Source: Thinopyrum elongatum (lineage: Eukaryota; Streptophyta; Magnoliopsida; Poales; Poaceae). Taken from it: a DNA stretch of 64,000 nt. Position numbers and translations under genes: made by a program. Under the pieces are notes generated by a model, which was not told the origin of the DNA, did no database searches, and saw only the letters and a program-made list of their open reading frames with translations. Shown here in pieces: positions 1 through 11,350 of the stretch. The number at the start of each line of letters is the position of its first letter. The stretch's first letter is position 1. The stretch lies in contig CM022301.1 in the NCBI GenBank assembly GCA_011799875.1, positions 13,473,570 to 13,537,569 of the forward strand, written 5' to 3'.

Positions 1-125
1 TTGCTTCAGACCATAAATGGCCCTCTGAAGCTTGCATACCTTTCCAGCATCTTTAGGATCGACAAAACTTTCAAGTTGTATCATGTGCACATCTTCTTTG
101 AGATATCCATTTAGGAAAGCCATTT
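1..125 (-). pseudogene. Copia A reverse transcriptase, distal fragment
   Basis: The minus-strand translation begins AFLNGYLKEDVHM and ends RAIYGLKQ at the window edge. This is the conserved Copia RT stretch after TDVK. It joins directly to the RT portion at 4206-4537 once the solo LTR and one TSD copy are removed. The YVDD motif would lie beyond the left edge and cannot be judged. Confidence 0.85.
121..125. repeat. Target-site duplication CATTT (left copy)
   Basis: Matches 4206-4210. Removing one copy plus the LTR restores the Copia A codons ...TDVKMAFLNG.... Confidence 0.85.
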
Positions 126-3100
126 TGTGATGCCCCCGACTCAATCATACACGCAAACGTGTACGATCAAGCACAGGGACTCACGGGAAGATATCACAAC
201 ACATCTCTAGCACAACTTAAACGGAGATCCACCATATTACAGACCAGGGATCCGAAGATCCGAATACATAAGTCAGTCATACAAATATTATCTGAGTACA
301 GACATAGTTAGACAAGTTTTGCCTTAAGAAGGCTAGCACAAACAGCGACACTAGATCGAAAGGCGTTAGCCTCCTGCCTGGGAGCCTCCGATCCTACTCC
401 TGGTCGGCTGGCTCGATCCAGTAGTAAGTGCCCTCTGGACCCTCCTGGTAGTAAGCTCTGGTGGCATCTGGCTCCTGAACTCCATCGTCTGATGTATCAT
501 CAAGGTGGGGTATGGGGAAAAAGAGAAAGTAAAGCAACCGTGAGTACTCATCCGAAGTACTCAGCAAGCAAGGATCTATACTACATATGCAACATTATCA
601 ATGGAGAAAGGCTGTATAAGTGGACTGGGCTGCAGAAATGCCAGAATAGAGAGAAGGCCTAGTCCTATCGAAGACTAGCATCTTCAAACATCTTCACGAG
701 GCCATCATCTTGCAGCAGTAGAAGAGAGTAGAATAGCATTTTATTTAGCAAACAGGTTGAAGTACAGCTTAAAGATCCTTCCTTGACTCCCAAGCGAGAA
801 AGCGATCCTGAAGCTTCAATTAAGTAACAAGTATCCAGTTCAAGTAGTAGATCGGGATACACAAACTGAGCATCCTTTACCGTAGGACTGGCTATCGATA
901 GATGATTCATCCCAGCAGGGGAATACTACTGTTACCCAACACGCTCGATCAACTCTGGCCAGACACACTTGCTGGGTAATGCCCGTCCTCGGAAGATCAA
1001 CACGAAGCAGCGCTCTACCTAGGCTCGGCAGAGAGGTCAGCACGCCGGACTAACCTATGCACCCAGAGGTCTCGGGCCATCGCCCTGGGCACCCTGCGCG
1101 TTGCGAGACTGGCCGGGGTGCAGGCGCGACACTGAGCTCATCAGTGAAGTATCCAGCCCAATCCCGACAATCAGCCCGCACGGTGAATCGTGACGTCAGA
1201 CGAGCTTTCGGGAGAAACGTACATCGTAGAGGGTCCCATAACCATTATCCTGCGTGGTGGTAGTGCGTATAGGGCACGTTGACCCACTCAGATCACACAC
1301 CCAAATCCAATAGGCTCAATTAGTATCACGCAGAGACAATCAGAGTCTCTGATGCTCCGCCACAATATCACACTCGAGTGCCCTTCCAGCACACCCGAAA
1401 ATCATAGATCCCCAGCGGGTACTCACCAGGGTGGACCCGCCTGTAACAAAGGTCAAGTAATCGTGTGGTCATAACATCAAGGGGGAAACCCGAGGAATCA
1501 CCCTCGGCGGATTCCACTCGACGAAATCATCAGGGTGAACGTATGAGGCATCACCCTCGAGGTTCACACTGAGGGTTGCACGACAGAGTCGTATCGGAAG
1601 TGGAGAAGGAGGAATCACCCTCGATGACCACGATCGAACAGCTACACTGCAGAGTATTCATCGGGAGCGCGTTACGAGGTATCACCCTCGGCACTCGATA
1701 GTTACTAAGCAGAGTCATACAACTAAGGGGGGTGTGAAGTGAGGTGTCGGTCTCTGGTTGACGATCACGTTGATCGAGTCGTCAATGATCAAGCAGGGGC
1801 AACAAGGATAAGGTGGTGGGGTCACTGATGGTTCACTACCAACCAATACTAAACAGTTTATCAGAGGCAGGTAAGGTAACAATGAACAGGTTACAACAGC
1901 AGGCTATGCATCAGAGTAGGAGCATACATTAACAGTAGCAAAATCTAATGCAAGCAGGAGAAATGGAATGGGCGATATCTGGATGCTCAAGGGGGGGCTT
2001 GCCTGGTTGCTCTGGCAAGAGAGAGATCGCCAACGTGCTGCTCGTCGGTAGTGTAGTCGTACCCAGGTGCAGCGTCGTCGGTCTCGGCGTCTATCGAGAG
2101 AGAAGGAGGGGGAGAGAAACAATAAATTCACGGCAATAACACAAACAATATGTATGACATGCCTAAATGATATGCCGAGGTGTTCTACTGCCTAACTAAA
2201 TGATTTAGTTAATTTAGGAATTTATTCGGATTTATGTAATTGAAGTTGGGCACTATTCATTTATCGAAATCGGTCTAAAAGTTCAATGTTCTTATAGCTA
2301 GAGGCATCTGACAGGAATATGGAGGGCGTATTCGGGTTCGTATCGAAATTCTGAGCAAGTTTCATATATAAATTATTTTCATCGGAGTTACGGTTTATTT
2401 AATATGATTTTCTAAAGTTTTTACTAATTTCTGGAATTTATTTAAATATTTAAAATAAACATTATCCGAAACAGTGTGTGATGACATCAGCATGACATCA
2501 TGCTGATGTCAGCAGGTCAAACCCAGCTGACCAGAGTCAAACCTGACCTGTGGGTCCAGTGGGACCCACATGTCAGTGACTCAGCTAATAACTAGAGTTA
2601 GTTTAATTTAATTAACCTTATTATCAGGTGGGGCCCAGCTGTCAGCGACTGATTAATATACTAATTAACTAACTAATTAATTATCAGTTTTATTTATTTA
2701 TAAAAACATTTTAACAGGTGGGACCCACATGTCAGTGGGCCATTGCGCCCAGTCAGCGCGTTGACTGGGGTCAACGGGGCCCAGTGGGGCCCGTGGTCAG
2801 CGGCAGGGAGGCGGGGCCCGCGGTGCCAAGTGGCAGCCACGTCAGCACCGGCCACCTGAGCGCGCCGGCGAACCCGAACGCGGCGGCGAGCTCGGGTTTC
2901 GCCCATAGGGCATCTCCGGGGGCGTGATTGGGCTATATCAAAAGGGCGCAGCGAGCCGCATCACGTGGTGGGGGTGGTTGGTTGCGGGGGTGGCCGGAAC
3001 GGCGGCGGCATCGATTCTAGCGGCGGCCGGAATACGGTAAGCTCGGGGTCGAGCCCAGGGGCTCGCCCGAGATGAACTACTGCGCGCACGCGATGCCTGG

Positions 3101-4205
3101 GCTCTCTAGAAACACGGCGGAGGCGACGGCTTAGCATGGGGTGGACGAGGGCATGAGCCACGAGCTCCAGGGCGGAAACAGGAGCACGGCAATGGCGACA
3201 GCTAGTTACAGCTCGTGCTAGTGCAAGATGGAGGAAGGGGAGGATGCGGAGCTCACCGAGGAGCGTACGGAGTGCTCGTTGATCAGTTTAGGAGCAGCAG
3301 AGCAGGGGATCGACGCGGCGAAGTTTCGGTGGCCGCGCGCGTTGACGGAGACGATGCGGTGATGGCGCTGCTCCCCAAGACGAAGCAGGGCAGCAGCTTG
3401 ACGGAGACGAGGGCTCCAGAGCTTCTGGACAAGACGCGGGGACGAGTGGGGCACGGCGGCCGCGAGCTTCAGCGGTGGCCGTCCATGGCGGCGTCGGGCG
3501 AAGCGGGGAGCGAGGGAGGAAGGGGGGGGGAACTGGGCTAGGGTTCGCGCAGGGGGGAGTGCGGGGTTGCTCTTTAACCCAGCGCGGCGCGGCGCGCTGT
3601 CGATCGCTCGGAGGGGGGGGCCTGGCTCGCGTGCACCAGGTGCTCGACAGCAGCGGCGTGAGCAGTGCGGGATGTGGGGGATAGCGCGGGGGTGGGCTGG
3701 GCCGCGGCTGTAGCGGTAGGCCGATTGCACAGTAGATCCTTTAGGCCTTTTCCTTTTTCTCTTTTTCTGTTTCTTTTCTTTTCTGTTCTGTTAATTGTTT
3801 TGGCCCCAAGTGGTTTTTGTAAAAAGTGTGACCTAGTCCATAAATACCAGTGCATTATACCCTAACACCTAAAATTAGTTTGGGCAAAACATCATTTCAT
3901 ATTTGATCTAGATTAATTAAAAGGCCTGTAAATATTATTTCCAGCCACTGTTAAAAGAGGTATTGGTCACCTAATTAATTTATTAAATGTTGGTTATAAT
4001 TTTCGAATGGCCTCTGTATTATTTGTTAGTTATTGAACATTTTAGTTTCTATGTTGAACAACTTTTATTTTCTACTTTCATTTAAATTTGAATTTGAGTT
4101 AGGAGTCGAAATGCAATATGATGCTAATGATGATTATGCAATGTTAAACATGCTGACATATCATTATCAAAAGTGATTACTGCGGTAATGACATGGGGTG
4201 TTACA
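126..4205. mobile_element. Sukkula/LARD-like solo LTR, 4.08 kb
   Basis: The element starts TGTGATGCCCCCGAC and ends GGGTGTTACA, with TG...CA termini. It is flanked by a 5-bp duplication CATTT at 121-125 and 4206-4210, and it splits the Copia A RT reading frame exactly. No coding domain is present, only one LTR-like unit, so this is a solo LTR left by recombination. A GC-rich, CpG-rich zone (about 2720-3700) yields long but meaningless ORFs in several frames. The same terminal layout and internal blocks recur at 27784-31688. The family name is recalled from the termini; large LTRs of this kind belong to Sukkula/LARD elements of Triticeae. Confidence 0.8.
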
Positions 4206-5637
4206 CATTTTGACATCCGTCTGCCATATTTCATAATCGAAATAAGCAGCAATTGCTAGCATTATCTGCACAAACTTAAGCATAGCTACGGGCAAGAAAG
4301 TCTCATCGTAGTCAACTCCTTGAATTTGCTGAAACCCCTTCGCGACAAGTCGAGCTTTATGGATAGTTACATTACCATCCGCGTCTGTCTTTCTTTTGAA
4401 AATCCATTTACAACCGATGGGTTTTATGCCCTCTGGAGGTTTTACCAAGTTCCAAACTTAGTTTTCGTACATGGATTCCATTTCAGATTTCATGGCTTTA
4501 TGCCATTCTTTTGGGCTGGGCCCGGCCATCACTTCCATTAGTGCATAGGTTCTTCGTCCTCAAGGAGGAATATTTTGTGATCAAACCACTTAGGTGGCTC
4601 GATAGCCCTACCTAATCTGCGTGGTTCAGTTACAAACTTGACTGATGTTTTCTCATTAGATGCGACAACTCCCGGCTTGGTTGTAGGGATAATTCGCGGA
4701 ATTACTTCCGGTTCCTTAGCCATAACAACTATTGCCGAAAATTCATTAATCTCATCAAGTTGTACTTTCCTTCCACTCACTTCTTTAGCGAGAAACTGTT
4801 TCTCAAGAAAGACTCCGTGTTTAGCGACCAACACTTTGCACTCGAAGGGGTGGTAGAAAGAATACCCAAGGGTTTCCTTGGGATAACCTACAAAGTAACA
4901 TTTGTCTGATCTGGGATCGAGTTTGTTTGGTTGTATACATTTTACATATGTCTCACAACCCCAAATTCTGAGATGCGACAAACTGGGTTTCTTCCCATGC
5001 CATAACTCATATGGTGTCATCTCAACAGAATTAGATGGTGCTCTATTTAGTCTATAAGCCGCAATTTCTAGCGCAAGACCCCAAAAACATATCAGCAATC
5101 CTGTAAAGACATCATCGACCTTACCATGTCTAATAAGGTTCAGCTACGTCATTCGGATACTCCATTCCTTTGTGGAGTTCCGGGAGGCGTAAGCTGTAAA
5201 ACGATTCCACGGTCACTCAGACGTTAGCTAAACTCATGACTAAGATATTAGTCTCCACCATCTGATCGCAGAAACTTAATCTTTCTATCACGACGATTCT
5301 CTACCTTATTCTGAAACTCCTTGAAATTTTCAAAGGTCTCGGACTTATGCTTCATTAAGTAGATATAACCATATCTACTCAAATCGTCAGTAAAAGTTAG
5401 GAAGTAGAAATATCCACCGCGCGCTTGTGTGCTCATTGGACCAGGTACATCACTATGTATTATTTGCAATAATTCACCCGCCTGTTCAGGATGACCCATT
5501 AATAGTGTCTTGGTCATTTTCCCCATTAGACAAGCTTCACATTTGTCAAATGATTCAACATCAAAAGGCGGTAAAACTCCATCTTTATGAAGTCTTTGCA
5601 TGCGTTTTTTCTGATGTGGCCAAGATGGCAGTGCCAC
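4206..5637 (-). pseudogene. Copia A integrase and proximal reverse transcriptase
   Basis: Reading on the minus strand from 5637, the GAG-pre-integrase end (CEACLMGK) is followed by the integrase core with Asp residues in IIHSDVPGP and FLRSDGG. The catalytic-Glu region NGVSE lies near 5170, after in-frame stops. The integrase C-terminal module follows (NRAPSNS, YELWHGKKPSLSHLRIWG, KCYFVGYPKETLGY). RT then starts with KPIGCKWIFKRK and RLVAKGFQQ and stops at TDVK, where the solo LTR is inserted. The best open pieces are 4538-5098 and 5248-5637. In life this would be the integrase and polymerase part of a Copia polyprotein acting in the virus-like particle and nucleus. Several stops make it non-functional. 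Confidence 0.85.
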
Positions 5638-6066
5638 ATGAAAGTGGTATTTCTATCAGCCTTCTTAAGGCATTTAGCTTCTATGTTAAAGACATCATTT
5701 CCATATTCAAGATTCAAAATGAATAGGCCACCAAGAATGGGCGCAAATCCATAAAACATATCCTTATAATAAATCAAACAACCATTGTTCTCAGACTTAT
5801 AAGAATATCCATCACATATCAGACATGATCCAGAGATAATGTTTCTACACAGTGCCAGAACAAAATAACACTTATTTAGTTCTAAGATAAATCCTGAAGG
5901 GAGACGTAGAGACATGATGCCGATAGCTTGAGCGGAGATTCCAACACTATTACCGATGCGCATCATGACTTCATTCTTTGCCAGCTTGCGCACTCTCTGA
6001 AGTCCCTACATCGTATTGCAAATGTGAGCAACCGATCCGGTATCAAATACCCATGGCTTACAGTTA
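5526..6066 (-). pseudogene. Copia A protease and GAG-pre-integrase domain
   Basis: Near 6050-6030 the minus strand encodes VFDTGSVAHICNTM, the aspartic-protease DTGS signature with its usual Copia context. A stop follows directly, then an open stretch covering the protease C-terminus and the pre-integrase zinc-binding region (FMWHCHLGHIRK). The reading frame shifts near 5590, where it passes to the integrase frame. The aspartate is intact, but the stop after the motif breaks the enzyme. Confidence 0.75.
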
Positions 6067-6939
6067 TCGCTAGCAAGCAAAACGTCAATAACATTAACTT
6101 GTATAACAGTTATACCTTTGCCGGACGATTAGTACTTCTTCTTCTCTGCCAAGTACTTCTTGCAATTTCTCTTCCAGTATCCCTTGCCCTAGCAGTAGAA
6201 ACACTCAGTCTCTTTTGTGGCTCCACCCTTAGAGTTGCCTTCGGAGCCGGTCATACTGGCACCCTTGCCTTTCTTTGACTTGCCTTTCCTTTTGAAATAG
6301 GTTGTTTTGTTCACATGCATCATTGCTTGTGATTCTTCTGCATTCCTGCCTCTGCAGTTTGTAGCATAGTGAACAACTCGTTTGGCGGCTTGTCCATCTC
6401 ATTCATGTTGTAGTTGATGACAAAACCGTTGTAAGACGGGGGGAGTGAAGCAAGGATCACGTCAGTCCTGAGTGATTCCGAAATTGGAAATTCCAAGGCA
6501 TTGAGCCTATCAGCGTAGCCAGCTAACTTGACCATGTGTTCGCTAACTGAAGAGTCTTCGGCCATCTTGCATTCAATCAAGGTTTTTGTCACGTCAAAAC
6601 ATTCAGACCTTGCATTGGTTTTGTACAGAGCATCCATTGCCGTGATCATATCACGAGCGGAGTGCCTTTCAAAACATGTTTGAAGCTCTGGACTCATGCA
6701 AGTCAGCATAAGGCACTAAACCATAGTGCAGTCATCATTCTTAGTGGCCCAGACATTTCTATCATCTGCTGGGGCATCTGTCGCCGATTCTGCTGGAAGA
6801 GGCATGTCTAGCATATACTCTTTCTTAGTAGTCCTGAGGACGAGTCTCAGGGTATGGACTCAGTCTGCATAATTGTTTCCATTCGCAACTTTTCTTTCTC
6901 TAACATCGAGCCTAAGCTGAATGTGCCGTTGCGAGCCAT
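6067..6939 (-). pseudogene. Copia A gag (capsid) pseudogene
   Basis: The start is chosen at the ATG ending at 6939 because MARNGTFSL is the usual N-terminus of this Copia gag group. The frame is soon broken (stop after about 30 codons and another before 6709). Gag features remain readable: ECFDVTKTLIECKM, a heptad-like central part, and LPPSYNGFVINYNM. Downstream is a damaged zinc knuckle of the form CFYC...GKGYWKRNC, in which the CCHC histidine is tyrosine and a stop lies inside the finger. Gag would form the virus-like particle and bind RNA. Confidence 0.8.
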
Positions 6940-9245
6940 TGATCTACAACAGTAAACACAAGTTTCATTTAGACATAGTTCATAATTAAATGCACTGTTG
7001 ATTAAACAATTTAATTCTAAAGTGCACTCCCACTCAAATCAATATCTCTCATAATTGATAGTGAGTGATTCAATATCCCTATTTCAATTCAACGCCATGG
7101 ATGTGTCCATCACTGATGACGAGAATTTCAATTGGTAGGATAACTTGCCGATCATATCTCTATGTGACTTTTGTTCATCTTTCGATGGGCGAGTTCCGAG
7201 CTCAGGACTGTCCTGCCCGAACGTCAAGACAACCAAGTGATCTCGCTGTGAGGTCTGACATTCACTCGCCTCATACTCTCAATTCGTTCGTACCCATGTG
7301 TCCCTGGCGCACCCCAAAAAGATACATATTTCAGACGGTGCTACACTTGGGAGAACACTAACTACTTGATATTTTTATGTGAGAGATCACCCTAATAAAA
7401 CCGACTACCACGCAATAAAAATTGTGCAAATAAAAGGGATAAACATTTCAGCCAATTCATAATAGCACGATATGGTATAGCCCTCTCTTCGGAGAAGTCC
7501 TCATCTTCTTCGTGTTCGGCTTTTGAGTTGGGGACAACCTCTGCAAAACTTGTCACCACCATGTCGATGCATTAAATAATGGGATAATTGGTTTTATGTC
7601 CCTAGTTGGGTCACACTCAGCAGGTTTACCCCCAGTTTCTGAAAACACTCGTTCCCGCCCAAACCACTTTGCTCATTTTATGCTTTTGCCCTTTGACCGT
7701 TTGACCGTCACTTTGAAAACTTCATAACAAATTCCTACTAATTCAGAAAAATGCAAATAAGATATCAAAATGTTTACAAAAACATCACCTATATGTGCAT
7801 GTCATTTGAATTCATGGAAAAGGTGTTGGAAAGTCCCTATCTTAGTTTGAGCTCATATGATCTTAGCATGAACAGTAAAATCTAGAGAGAAAAATTGAAA
7901 CAAAATTTAAAATAATCTAATTTTTTTTTGTGGCAAACATTGAATTTTTTTGAATGCTTGCAAAGTTTTATCAGGGAATGACATTCGTGGAAGTCGTGGC
8001 AAAAAAAATTAGCACTCCAAAATGCTTTTGTTTTGGAGCATCGATTTTGTTTTTTTTTGCCACGACTTCCATGAATGTCATTCCCTTATGAAACTTGGCA
8101 AGCACTCAAAACAATGGTCAGTGTTTGCCACCAATTTTTTTTAAATTTTTTAGAATTTTTTAGAATTTTTTCATATTTTAGTGTTCATGCTGAGTTCATC
8201 TGAGCTCAAACTGATATGAGTACTTTCCAACACTTTTGTCATGAATGCAAATGACATGCATATATAGGCGATATTTTGCTGAACATTTTGATATTTTATT
8301 CATATTTTTCTGACTTAGTATGAATTTGTTATGAAGTTTTCAAAGTGACGGTCAAAGGGCAAAAGCATAAGACGAGCAAAGTGGTTTGGGCGGGAACGAG
8401 TGTTTTCGGAAACTAGGGGTAAACCTGCCGAGTGTGACCCAACTAGGGGCATTAAACAAATTATCCCTTAAATAATATTGCTATCTCTATAGCTAATAAA
8501 ATAATGCATTACATTAAGGTTGACACGCAGGTCATTAAAGTGACAATCATATGGCTCCAGCCAGCATGCCGAATCATGACACGTGGGTCATATTAATTAA
8601 TTACATCATATAGTCATCTCATACATAATCTCATCAATATGACCAAGGCTATACCACATCACATGCCATCCTGCAAAACCAAGTTAGACGCCTCTAATCG
8701 GTTTATACAAAAAATTATTTTAAATGGCTTCTAAGTTTCCGAAACAAACCGTAGCTACGAACATCCATCATCAAGTATGATTATTCACGTTTGCTAAATT
8801 AACTTTGTGGGGTGTATGAAACATGAGACTTTAATAAAAAATCTCGAGGCCCATACTAAACTTCGTCATACGCATGACCCCCGCGTAGATCATATCAGCA
8901 TGCCTTTTAGTTTGCGAAAACTTATCTTTCTTAACTAAGGTGGAACCCAAAGAACTGTGATAGCACATCATTCATCTGTAAACTAGCATGCAAGAGCAGC
9001 ATAGAAGGATCACGGATAGCTAGAACTTTATAGCAAAATTCCACCATGCCGTCAAGATCAGAAATACGCAAAATCAAGGGAACCAACAAGAACATCAAGT
9101 AATAGATTGCACCTACTAACAATAGATCTTATCTACTACTTGCACAAATTTTATTTAGTAATAGATCTCATCTACTACAAAAAAATGTTGTGCAATACCC
9201 ATACATCTCATGTATTCTACATCATAACCTGCATCTACTTATAGC
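6940..9245 (-). other. Copia A untranslated leader
   Basis: This is the non-coding region between the primer-binding site and gag, about 1.4 kb once the MITE at 7581-8467 is removed. No credible ORF is present. Its PBS-proximal 750 bases (8500-9245) match, in reverse orientation, the leader of the right-hand Copia element (63301-64000): GATGCAGG, ATGTATGGGT, TGCACAA, and GGTCATTAAAGTG-type blocks occur in the same order. This shows both elements belong to one family. Confidence 0.7.
7581..8467. mobile_element. Mutator-type palindromic MITE, 887 bp
   Basis: The whole element is one long inverted repeat. It starts GGGATAATTGGTTT and ends AAACAAATTATCCC, and each arm of about 440 bases folds back around a centre near 8026 (CCAAAATGCTTTTGTTTTGG). 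A perfect 9-bp target duplication TTAAATAAT flanks it (7572-7580 and 8468-8476), the size typical of Mutator-like transposition. It has no coding capacity, so it would depend on a MULE transposase elsewhere. It sits in the Copia A leader. Transcripts could form a very long hairpin. Confidence 0.88.
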
Positions 9246-9262
9246 ACGGCTCATGATGCCAC
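9246..9262 (-). promoter_or_regulatory. Copia A primer-binding site
   Basis: Immediately inside the LTR end (...CCTAACA), the minus strand reads GTGGCATCATGAGCC. This is close to the canonical initiator-Met tRNA complement TGGTATCAGAGC, with a T-to-C change and a short insertion. The same variant follows the right-hand Copia LTR at 63301. Confidence 0.65.
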
Positions 9263-10576
9263 TGTTAGGTAACACAGTAGAAAACAAAAAAAAATCTGTA
9301 CGACGTACACTCCCAGGACCACTAGGAAGATGCATATAAGTTTTGATCTGATCGTGACCAACTCGGAGCAGCAGCTGAAGAAGAGTTGGTGAAGATCGTC
9401 GGTGTAGATTCCCGCAGCTAGGATTTTATAACCTCCCAACCACGAGAATTTTTCATCCCTCGAACAGAAGATCGAATGCAAAATCTCTCCACTGGGTTGC
9501 ACACATATGGTGTCACCAATCCAGTAGCACTACACCGACTAGAACTAATCGCTGCCGGAGACTGGGCTGCCTTGCGGCAGAACAAAACTATTTCGTGGAG
9601 GGCGAGAGAGAGAAAGGCAGATCATTGCATGCCATTGTGATGAGAGATCAAGTGTGTGCTGGAGGACACATCTCCTCCTCTATTTATAGGTGGAGAAGGG
9701 GTGGGGGAGGCTTGGAGGTGGCTGCCCAAAAGGGGGCCCCTCGTCACCAACATTGCCCCACAAAATGGGGAGGTTGCCCCCAAAGGGCCCCCGCCCACCC
9801 TAGCCGAACCCCATGGAGGGCGATGCCTCCAAGGGGGGGGGGGGTCTGCCAACACTCTCCACACGTGGGGGGGCTGCCCCCCATAGGGGGCGCCCCCTGC
9901 CAACACCTTACACCAAAGGAGGGTGCTGCCCCCAAAGGGGGCGCCCCCTCCCAACATATCCCACGAAAAAGTGGAGGTTGTCCCCCCAGGTGGGAGCAGC
10001 CCCTTGGGGCCTTCCAGAAAATTCCGGCAGGCCCCAAAAACTATCTGAAACCCTCCAAAAATTTCTGGACGTACTTCAAAACATTTCTAGCTTGATGGTC
10101 TTCATGGTTTTCTCCGAAACTTTTCCAGTTACTCCAAACCACTTCCAGTTTTCTCTCTGAAACATTTTCAACGTCTCCGAAACTTTTCTGGTGACTTTCT
10201 GTCAAGCTCCTAACCTCCTAGTACTCAGCAGATAGATGACCCTTAAGGATGTGAACCTGTAGGTTTGGTGGAGTATAGACATGACCGGAACTCCTTTCGA
10301 TCAATGATCAATAGCGGAACCGTGGACATCCATATTGACCACTATACCCACACGAATATTATTCGAGTGAACCTGTAGTTCCCGTATGCTATACCTTTTC
10401 CTTCATGATATGTTACAAAAACCCGAGGTAAGATTTGTCGACATCCCCATGAATCGACAACTCGTTCACGATGCCAAGTTCCTTGTTACCGGTTTTGTTC
10501 TCTTTTCTCGTTCCCGTGTTCCGGCATCCCTCTAATCGAATCACACTGTGTCTGGCCAAACGATGATGGATACCAT
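9263..10576 (-). repeat. Copia A 5' LTR, 3' portion
   Basis: This is the downstream part (R/U5 side) of the Copia A 5' LTR, cut off by the Gypsy insertion at 10577. A TATA-like box (CCTATAAATA on the minus strand, 9681-9690) is in the place expected for the LTR promoter. A G-rich block with a run of about 12 G sits near 9833-9844. The long ORFs at 9595-10160 on both strands are artefacts of the repetitive GGGGGC/GCCCCC composition. The last five bases (10572-10576, ACCAT) are the Gypsy TSD. Confidence 0.8.
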
Positions 10577-11045
10577 TGTCGGTGTCAAAACCGGAAGATC
10601 TCGGGTAGGGGGGCCCAAGCTGTGAGTCCAAGGATGAATGGTAACTGGGGACAATGGGGACACAATGTTTACCCAGGTTCGGGCCCTCTTAATGGAGGTG
10701 AAACCCTACATCCTGCCTGATTGTATTCGATGAGTATAGGGGATACAAGAGTTGATCTACCTCGAGATCGTAATGGCTAAACCCTAGTTGTCTAGCCTAT
10801 GATTATTCTGATGGCCTCTACGGACTAAACCCTCTGGTTTATATACACACCGGAGGGGCCCAGGGTCATACAAAGTCGGTTTACAAAGGAAAGAGTACAT
10901 CCGGACACCAAAGTTGCCGTCCACGCATACAGGAGTCCCACCTGGACACGGGGGATAGTCTTCTGCTTTATCTTCATGGCCCATTAGTCTGGCCCATATC
11001 GAATAGACTGGACAACCGAGGACCCCCTAATCCAGGACTCCCTTA
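10577..11045 (-). repeat. Gypsy 3' LTR (469 bp)
   Basis: Collinear with 20008-20480. On the minus strand it begins TAAGGGAGTCC rather than TGAGGGAGTCC, so one terminal base has mutated. It is preceded (minus sense) by a purine-rich tract GTTCGGGGGCTAC at 11046-11058, the likely polypurine tract. Confidence 0.9.
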
Positions 11046-11268
11046 GTAGCCCCCGAACTTGCCTTCAATGACGATGTAGTATCCGGCGTATGTCTTCGGC
11101 TTTGCAAGGCGGGTTCTTCATCATACTCCGGATTGACGATAGTCCGGTTTTGACCTCCATGTTCTGCCTTTATGATTCCTCCCTGTTGTCGCCTCGATTT
11201 CCACACGTCGGGTGAATGTGAACAGTCCATAATTTTTTACAAATAAGCCCCTTATCATGCAAGGGCGG

Positions 11269-11281
11269 TATCTATATAAGG
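11269..11281 (+). promoter_or_regulatory. TATA box of the antisense gene in the Gypsy
   Basis: TATCTATATAAGG lies about 70 bases before the first ATG (11351) of the plus-strand gene and outside the LTR. Spacing and sequence fit a plant RNA polymerase II core promoter with a short 5' UTR. This is inference from position; no expression is shown. Confidence 0.5.
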
Positions 11282-11350
11282 AGGTTAGATCTCCTAATGC
11301 CATCCCCTATCGCGCAAAGAGCATCAAACCAAACCATGAAAAATCAAAAC

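Noticed and set aside
3215..3730. Long overlapping ORFs (108 and 170 codons) on both strands
   Set aside because: They lie in the GC-rich core of a solo LTR, with composition-driven Arg/Ala/Pro/Gly content and no domain; a similar GC-rich block with its own unrelated ORFs sits in the second LTR copy.
9595..10160. ORFs of 166, 115, 111 and 97 codons around a G/C-run region
   Set aside because: All come from imperfect GGGGGC/GCCCCC repeats inside the Copia A LTR; open in four frames at once.
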